This document shows, in pieces, positions 14,735 through 19,238 of a DNA stretch of 19,238 bases. How positions within the stretch are numbered: the stretch's first letter is position 1; the number at the start of each line of letters is the position of its first letter. The position numbers were made by a program, and so were the translations under genes. Under the pieces are notes generated by a model that was given only the letters and a program-made list of their open reading frames with translations, made no database searches and was not told where the DNA came from. Source of the DNA: Thiotrichales bacterium (GTDB lineage Bacteria; Pseudomonadota; Gammaproteobacteria; Francisellales; CACEW01); the NCBI GenBank assembly GCA_947476405.1, contig CANJQG010000033.1, forward strand, positions 1 to 19,238. Direction: 5' to 3'.

Positions 14735-15508
14735 TCATGAGCTCAATGACTGCAAGTGCTTCCGAGCTTGCGTTGCATAACTAGAATTTGGATAATTTTT
14801 TATAACGACTTTGAAAAGCTGTTCCGCATGGGTATTATCGCCATAGGCTAATAAAATCGTTCCTAACTGTAGCATTGCTTCAGGGCGTTTAGGTGCATTT
14901 ACGATATTTGCCGTTACTTTATATTGTTTTGCAGCCTTATCGGGCATGCCTTGCGCTAAATATAAATCTCCAAGCCAATAATGAGCCGTCGATGCTTGCG
15001 TGCTTTTAGGATATTTAGCTAAAAATTGGGTATAAGCAGCGGTTGCCTGTGGATATTTTTTTTGTGTCATTAACGTATAGGCTTGATTAAAGGCAGTTTG
15101 TTCTGGGCTTATTGAGCTGGGTGCGTTTGCTGTGACATCGCTTATTGTCGCAGTGGTTGCTGTTGTAGTAGGTGCAGGTGTGCTGGTTGGCGCTGATTGG
15201 GTTTTAAGCTGATTTTGTAAAAGTTGAACTTGATGGGATAAATCTTCCATTTTTCCGCGGAGTATATCCACTTGAGTGCTCAAGCTCTGTAATTGGTTAT
15301 TGTAAGTCGATAAATATTGGACTTGATTTTCCAGTCTCGCAATGCGTTGATCTGGAGTCAGGCTGGATAATAAAGCCTGTGAATTGACAACCTGTGCAAC
15401 AGGTGTTCCGTTATTATTGATGGTTGCGATTGGCGCGTCAGCAAAAGCTAAGCCTCCGAAGAGGCTTAGACTGATTAAGCATGCCAAACAAGTTGGAGTG
15501 CGAAGCAT
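14735..15508 (-). CDS. cpoB: Tol-Pal system protein CpoB (YbgF), cell division coordinator
   Basis: Periplasmic protein that in E. coli links the Tol-Pal machine with PBP1B-dependent septal peptidoglycan synthesis. Length 257. Residues 1-23 form a signal peptide (hydrophobic core, then GGLAFA before Asp24). Residues about 50-105 are a heptad-like, Leu/Gln-rich coiled coil (RLENQVQYLSTYNNQLQ), the trimerisation region in E. coli. A Thr/Ala/Pro/Ser-rich linker (about 106-130) follows, then TPR repeats (about 135-257: AFNQAYTLMTQKKYPQA, AHYWLGDLYLAQG, AMLQLGTILLAYGD). Its ATG shares one base with the pal stop codon (TAATG), so translation is coupled. It is the last gene of the minus-strand cluster. 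Confidence 0.94.
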   Translation of the reverse strand: MLRTPTCLACLISLSLFGGLAFADAPIATINNNGTPVAQVVNSQALLSSLTPDQRIARLENQVQYLSTYNNQLQSLSTQVDILRGKMEDLSHQVQLLQNQLKTQSAPTSTPAPTTTATTATISDVTANAPSSISPEQTAFNQAYTLMTQKKYPQATAAYTQFLAKYPKSTQASTAHYWLGDLYLAQGMPDKAAKQYKVTANIVNAPKRPEAMLQLGTILLAYGDNTHAEQLFKVVIKNYPNSSYATQARKHLQSLSS

Positions 15509-16056
15509 TATTTAGAGGCTCCAGCACCTTGACAGGTTTGGTTGTAGCTGATTTCAGTACGGCGATCAAGCGCGTACGCTTTTTGCCAGTTTCCACCCAT
15601 TTGTGCAGGTGTTGCTGCTGGGCGTAATTCACCATAGCTAACCATGCACATTTGTGATGCAGGGATGCCTTGTTGCATAAAGTAGCCATAAACTGCTTTA
15701 GCACGTCTCATGCCTAAGTGAAAGTTGTATTCTTCACTTCCGCGTGGATCTGCATTTCCTGCCAACATCAGGTTCACTTGTGGGTTCTTCAAAAGAACAG
15801 CGGCATTTTGTTGTAAAACAGCGACAGCTTCTGGGGTTAAATTGTATTTATCAAAACCAAAGTAAACTTTGTTAGGCAGTGAAGCCAAGGTTTGTTGAAG
15901 CATTTGAGCTGCAGTCAACTGAGGTGCCGCCATCGGGGTAGCGCTCGCTGCGGTAGTTGTTGTGGTGCTTGTTGGAGTAGGTTTTGGCTTGCTCGCACAA
16001 CCAATCAGTGACGCTGCTGCAAGTGCAACAAGACTGAGTTTGATTACATTTTTCAT
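15508..16056 (-). CDS. pal: Peptidoglycan-associated lipoprotein Pal
   Basis: Outer-membrane lipoprotein that anchors the outer membrane to peptidoglycan and binds TolB. Length 182. The lipobox LIGC puts the lipidated cysteine at Cys20; the next residues (ASKP) do not suggest inner-membrane retention. A Thr/Pro/Ala-rich flexible tether covers about 25-50. The OmpA-like domain follows, with VYFGFDKYNLTPEA and GNADPRGSEEYNFHLGMRRA, holding the Asp and Arg expected to bind diaminopimelate. The ribosome-binding site is strong (AAAGGGAG, 6 nt before ATG), fitting an abundant protein. It lies 24 bp after tolB and overlaps cpoB by one base. Confidence 0.97.
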   Translation of the reverse strand: MKNVIKLSLVALAAASLIGCASKPKPTPTSTTTTTAASATPMAAPQLTAAQMLQQTLASLPNKVYFGFDKYNLTPEAVAVLQQNAAVLLKNPQVNLMLAGNADPRGSEEYNFHLGMRRAKAVYGYFMQQGIPASQMCMVSYGELRPAATPAQMGGNWQKAYALDRRTEISYNQTCQGAGASK

Positions 16057-16080
16057 TAGGATCTCCCTTTCTTCGTTTAG

Positions 16081-17406
16081 TTAATTTAAAAACGGCGACC
16101 ATGCTGGAGACTGGACTGTCCCGTCTGTAGCAGGTAACTTTATCTGTACTGTACCATCTAAAGTCGTTTCTGCCAAGATGCCATGCGCTGAATCATAATT
16201 CGCATAAACAATCATATCTCCATTGGGTGCAACAGATGGAGATTTGTCAAGCTGTCCCGACGTGATTATATTAATCGCATTTGAGGCAAGATTCAAGCTT
16301 GCAAGCTGAATGGGTCCTCCAGCGCTTTGCTGGGTCATAATAATAAGGTTTTTTCCGTCAGGCGTATAAATTGGATCGTAATTGTTAATGCCTGTATAGG
16401 ATAGTCGAGAGATTGCTTTGGTTGGCAGGTCTAGAGAATAGATTTGAGGGCTACCACCGCGATCAGAGTTAAATGATAAGGTTTTTCCATCTGGAGACCA
16501 GTTTGGCGAAGTGTTATTTCCAAAGTCAGTGTAGCGAGTCAGCTGACGTGTTTTTAAATTCATCACATACAAGTCAGCGGAGTCCGTTGTGTCTGAGCCT
16601 GAAAGTGACATGGCCATTTGTGTCCCGTCAGGTGAAAAAGCAGGTGCGCTGTTGGTTCCTGGAAAATTTGCAATGATTCGACGCTGGCCAGTGGTTAATG
16701 AAATCGTAAAGATCGCCTGACGATTGTTAATATAACTGACATAGGCCAATTGGTTTCCATCTGGAGACCAATTGGGAGAGGCAATGGGTTCGCTGTGCTG
16801 CTTCAGGAGGACGTGCGGATTAAAGCCGTCATAATCGGATACGACGAGTTCCCAGGTTCCTTTTTCAGTGGTCGCATTAAATACTTCGACATAAGCAAGG
16901 CGGGTTCTGAAATAGCCGGGTTTTCCAGTGATGGTTTGATAAATCACATCACTGATCTGATGGGCAAGTAACCGCAATTGTGTGCGCGGCACATTCGCAA
17001 ACTGTTGGCCTATTAAAGGTTGATTGCTGAGTAAGCTCAGGAGTGAAAAGGTCACGGTATAGGTGCCAGGGATTGTTCCTGGGGCGATGTTTCCAAGAAC
17101 GGCATATTCAATACCCGTGTTTGCGCTATTCCACTGTTGCCAATTAAAATTAGCCACGCTGGTGGGGTGGGCAGGCATTTGACTCAATGCCAAATTCGAA
17201 AAACGACCTGAATTGGTAAGGTCCTGTGCTACAACGCCAGAGACACCATTCGGTACTTCCCACATGTTTGTGACTTCATTTCCAAAGGGGATCACTGCAA
17301 TCGGATAGGGCTTATTGACGCCCTGAATGATATTAATGGTGAGGTCTGCGAATGTGCAGTGGATAAAGAATAAAAAGATCGCAAAAAAGCTAAGTTGTTT
17401 CTTCAT
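16081..17406 (-). CDS. tolB: Tol-Pal system periplasmic protein TolB
   Basis: Periplasmic beta-propeller that binds Pal and, through its N-terminus, TolA. Length 441, against 430 in E. coli. Residues 1-20 are a Sec signal peptide (MKKQLSFF, hydrophobic core, cleavage likely after TFA). The N-terminal domain (to about 160) includes PYPIAVIPFGNE. The propeller is shown by repeated blades of the S-P-x-W-S-P-D-G type: PNWSPDGNQLAYVS, PAFSPDGTQMAMS, PNWSPDGKTLSFNSDRGG, then degenerate PIYTPDG and PSVAPNG copies and a final PAWSP. AAGG lies 11 nt before the ATG. The 56-bp gap to the carbonic-anhydrase gene holds a TCGCA/TGCGA inverted repeat but no clear promoter. tolQ, tolR and tolA are absent. 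Confidence 0.97.
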   Translation of the reverse strand: MKKQLSFFAIFLFFIHCTFADLTINIIQGVNKPYPIAVIPFGNEVTNMWEVPNGVSGVVAQDLTNSGRFSNLALSQMPAHPTSVANFNWQQWNSANTGIEYAVLGNIAPGTIPGTYTVTFSLLSLLSNQPLIGQQFANVPRTQLRLLAHQISDVIYQTITGKPGYFRTRLAYVEVFNATTEKGTWELVVSDYDGFNPHVLLKQHSEPIASPNWSPDGNQLAYVSYINNRQAIFTISLTTGQRRIIANFPGTNSAPAFSPDGTQMAMSLSGSDTTDSADLYVMNLKTRQLTRYTDFGNNTSPNWSPDGKTLSFNSDRGGSPQIYSLDLPTKAISRLSYTGINNYDPIYTPDGKNLIIMTQQSAGGPIQLASLNLASNAINIITSGQLDKSPSVAPNGDMIVYANYDSAHGILAETTLDGTVQIKLPATDGTVQSPAWSPFLN

Positions 17407-17462
17407 TTAATCAGGTACCTTGTTGATCACGGCTTTATTCTCGCACACCCCTATGCGAATGT

Positions 17463-18143
17463 CTAGATGTTTGAAATGTGTTTCGTGACATCTTCAAAAC
17501 GATTGGTTTTTTCCACAAAATGTTGGAGATTACCTGTAACCAGGTCAAAACGCCAGGCGTGCAGGGAGAGTGCTCCTGAAGTTACTTTTTTAGCGATCCA
17601 AGGAAAGGTCTTTAGATTGGAAAGCGAAATTTTTAGAGCTTCTTCTTCACAAAATCGAGCTTGTGTTGCACGGGATTTGCCCTTGCGTTCGATTAGGGCC
17701 TTGCTTTTTGCTTCTTTGGCAATTTTCATCCAATTGTAAATAAAGCCATTATCAGAGGGGTTGGTTAAGGTGCTGTCTGGCATGTTCAAGAGCGCTTTGA
17801 TTCCGCCGCATTGGCTGTGACCTAGGATAATGATATGTTCGACATGCAGGGCTTGAACCGCAAATTCCAAGGCAGAGCTTGTGCTGTGGTGGTGGGGGCT
17901 GGGGTCACAGGGTGGAACTAAATTTGCAACATTTCGAACCGTAAAAAGCTGGCCGGGAGAACAGTTAAAGAGAGTGTTGGGGTCAACGCGTGAATCACAG
18001 CAGCCTATAATCATGATTTTGGGTTTTTGTCCTTCCTTGGCGAGTGTTTGCATGAGCTCATTGAGAAAAGAGGGTTGATAATACTGAGTTTTAAATTTGA
18101 AATAACCGCGGATAAGTTTTTTAAGTGGGCTGCTTTTAAACAT
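17463..18143 (-). CDS. Beta-class carbonic anhydrase
   Basis: Zinc enzyme interconverting CO2 and bicarbonate, probably supplying bicarbonate to carboxylases. Length 226, typical of bacterial beta-carbonic anhydrases. Zinc ligands are Cys49 (in IIGCCDSRVDP), His109 and Cys112 (in LGHSQCGG); the Asp50-Arg52 dyad is present. No signal peptide, so cytoplasmic. It starts 8 bp after the bamD stop codon, and the stop TAG is part of the TAGG ribosome-binding site, so it is very likely cotranscribed with bamD. The bicarbonate it makes is a substrate of the biotin-dependent carboxylases served by the biotin genes in this window, but a link in regulation is not shown. Confidence 0.95.
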   Translation of the reverse strand: MFKSSPLKKLIRGYFKFKTQYYQPSFLNELMQTLAKEGQKPKIMIIGCCDSRVDPNTLFNCSPGQLFTVRNVANLVPPCDPSPHHHSTSSALEFAVQALHVEHIIILGHSQCGGIKALLNMPDSTLTNPSDNGFIYNWMKIAKEAKSKALIERKGKSRATQARFCEEEALKISLSNLKTFPWIAKKVTSGALSLHAWRFDLVTGNLQHFVEKTNRFEDVTKHISNI

Positions 18144-18151
18144 AAATAAAC

Positions 18152-18907
18152 CTATTGTTTGGGGCCAAGTGCAGGGTTATTAGGGGTGTTATATTTTAGG
18201 ATGTTTGCGGTAGATGCGGCCAAATCAGTGAGATCCAATTTTTCCTGCGCCTGCATGATTAAGGCTAAAGCCTCAGTATTTTGGGGGGCTGTCGGAAAAT
18301 GAACTAAAATATCCTGAGCGCGGTTAATGGCTGACACATAAGCCCCGCGTTTATAGTCATATTGAGCGGTATTCAGCTGGTATTGCGCGAGCGTATTATT
18401 AAGATAAATCATTCTGCGACGCGCATCACTGGCGTAGGGGCTTTTTGGGTATTGCTGGACTAAAGTGTTAAAGTAATTATAGGCTTCTGTGTAGTTGGGG
18501 GCATTATGTTGTGCCATATCGTAGGGGAAATATTTTTGCAGAAAGCCGCGTCCATTTTCAAAATCAACTACGCCCATCATATAATAAGCATAATCTGAAT
18601 TCTCATCCCCTGGATAGACTTTCAGGTAACGTGAAGCCGCAGTAATCGACATCGCAGGATTGTCATTTTCATAATAAGCATAAACGCTTTCGATGTCGCC
18701 TTTTTTGGTATAGGCATTAAAAGGATATTGGGAGTCTAAGGATTGATAAGCGGTCAGCGCATCATTATTATTGCCATTTTGTAAGTCAGTGTGACCTTTA
18801 GCGTAGATATAGCTGGGCGCATCTCCGAGATAAGGGTCCACTTTATCAGTGGTGCAGCCACTGAGTAGCAAAACTAAGCAAGGCAAGAGCAGTCGAATCG
18901 GCTTCAA
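18152..18907 (-). CDS. bamD: Outer-membrane protein assembly factor BamD (ComL/YfiO)
   Basis: Essential lipoprotein of the BAM complex that inserts beta-barrel proteins into the outer membrane. Length 251. The lipobox LLSGC puts the lipidated Cys at residue 18. TPR-like helices fill the rest (YIYAKGHTDLQNGNNNDALTA, TEAYNYFNTLVQQYPKSPYA, AINRAQDILVHFPTAPQNTEAL). The region DFENGRGFLQKYFPYDMAQHN matches the conserved BamD segment after the second TPR. The start codon is TTG: AGGAG lies 9-10 nt upstream, the signal peptide begins properly with MKPIRLLL, and there is no nearer ATG or GTG that keeps the signal peptide. It is the first gene of the minus-strand cluster. Confidence 0.94.
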   Translation of the reverse strand: MKPIRLLLPCLVLLLSGCTTDKVDPYLGDAPSYIYAKGHTDLQNGNNNDALTAYQSLDSQYPFNAYTKKGDIESVYAYYENDNPAMSITAASRYLKVYPGDENSDYAYYMMGVVDFENGRGFLQKYFPYDMAQHNAPNYTEAYNYFNTLVQQYPKSPYASDARRRMIYLNNTLAQYQLNTAQYDYKRGAYVSAINRAQDILVHFPTAPQNTEALALIMQAQEKLDLTDLAASTANILKYNTPNNPALGPKQ

Positions 18908-18936
18908 AATAAAGATCTCCTAAAATAAGTTTGGCT

Positions 18937-18966
18937 ATTATAATTTAAAATGATCGAGAATGCGAA
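18937..18966 (-). promoter_or_regulatory. Candidate promoter of bamD
   Basis: On the minus strand there is a perfect -10 TATAAT (18937-18942) with a partial -35 TTCGCA (18961-18966) at 18-bp spacing. It lies about 29 bp upstream of the TTG start, with the AGGAG ribosome-binding site between them. Confidence 0.6.
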
Positions 18967-19071
18967 GTGAGTATTTGTGTTTTGAAAGGATATTTCTTGC
19001 GGTGCAATGCATTGTGAAAAGGTGGTGAATAAGTTGCGGCTTCACGCTCTTTGCAAATAAAATAACATAAA

Positions 19072-19134
19072 AATTAATAAATAATGCCTTTTGAGCCTCT
19101 TGCAATATTCAGCAAGTGAGCGAATTTATTAATT
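19072..19134. repeat. 11-bp perfect inverted repeat with nested hairpin
   Basis: AATTAATAAAT (19072-19082) and ATTTATTAATT (19124-19134) are perfect inverted copies separated by 41 bp. Inside lies a smaller hairpin CTTGC (19099-19103) with GCAAG (19112-19116). The arms are pure A+T, which lowers significance, but the nesting is orderly. No T-run typical of a terminator follows. Confidence 0.5.
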
Positions 19135-19193
19135 CAGGGAAAGTAAAAATAATCAAAAAAAGAGGGCTGAACACGGCATAATTGCTGACTTTG

Positions 19194-19202
19194 TGGTATA
19201 AT
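19194..19202 (+). promoter_or_regulatory. Extended -10 promoter for the gene beyond the right edge
   Basis: TGG followed directly by TATAAT (19197-19202) is an extended -10 element. No good -35 hexamer is seen at 16-18 bp, which extended -10 promoters can tolerate. It lies about 23 bp before the Shine-Dalgarno sequence on the same strand. Confidence 0.6.
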
Positions 19203-19224
19203 TAGTTTGCGAAAACAATTTACC

Positions 19225-19233
19225 TAAGGAGGT
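19225..19233 (+). promoter_or_regulatory. Very strong ribosome-binding site of a gene starting after the window
   Basis: TAAGGAGGT matches the 3' end of 16S rRNA over nine consecutive bases. The window ends 5 nt later, so a start codon is expected within the next few bases on the plus strand. Confidence 0.85.
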
Positions 19234-19238
19234 CAGCA

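Larger units (their letters stand above)
18908..19238. other. Intergenic region upstream of bamD and of a plus-strand gene beyond the window
   Basis: This 331-bp stretch contains no credible gene. Its left end holds the bamD ribosome-binding site and promoter. The middle has a palindrome CAATGCATTG, a GTGAA/TTCAC hairpin and a long inverted repeat, listed separately. The right end holds a promoter and Shine-Dalgarno sequence directed to the right. In many gammaproteobacteria rluD is divergent from bamD, so the next gene could be rluD, but nothing of it is visible. Confidence 0.6.

Noticed and set aside
19029..19037. Single DnaA-box-like sequence (minus strand TTATTCACC region)
   Set aside because: One imperfect copy alone carries no weight.

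Overview
The window is a piece of a gammaproteobacterial chromosome with an A+T-leaning base composition. It carries only chromosomal housekeeping genes: two tRNAs, TCA-cycle enzymes, the primary sigma factor, a full E. coli-type biotin locus and envelope-assembly genes. I see no phage, transposase, CRISPR array or other mobile module. Gene content and protein style fit the Legionellales (Coxiella/Legionella-like bacteria), but that placement is inference without a database search.

Layout. (1) 4-180, minus strand: tRNA-Leu(UAA) and tRNA-Cys(GCA) behind one strong promoter. (2) 292-2875, plus: sucC-sucD and a PEBP/YbhB-family gene, tightly packed. (3) 2882-5680: an unusual stand-alone response regulator (minus), divergent from an SbmA/BacA-like ABC transporter with fused ATPase (plus). 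(4) 5740-7632, plus: rpoD, without the usual dnaG/rpsU neighbours. (5) 7635-7731: a short relic of the start of a prephenate dehydratase gene. At this point the plus strand changes from C-rich to G-rich whatever the gene direction, which suggests a rearrangement junction. (6) 7732-13458: birA (plus), bioB-F-C-D (minus) and bioA (plus). bioB and bioA diverge from an 81-bp region with a good candidate BirA operator, so regulator and target operon are adjacent. birA and bioD overlap tail to tail, and the birA terminator lies inside bioD. (7) 13517-14572, plus: an old-yellow-enzyme-family reductase. (8) 14735-18907, minus: bamD, a beta-carbonic anhydrase, tolB, pal and cpoB, mixing outer-membrane assembly (BamD) with the periplasmic half of Tol-Pal but lacking tolQ, tolR, tolA and ybgC. 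(9) 18908-19238: an intergenic region with the bamD promoter, an inverted repeat, and the promoter and very strong ribosome-binding site of a plus-strand gene that starts just past the window.

The clearest functional unit is the self-regulated biotin locus: BirA attaches biotin to carboxylases and, by analogy with E. coli, should repress bioBFCD and bioA from the shared operator. The least explained items are the response regulator (long receiver insertion, unassigned C-terminal half), the skew switch with the pheA relic, and the 162-bp stretch between the OYE-family gene and cpoB.
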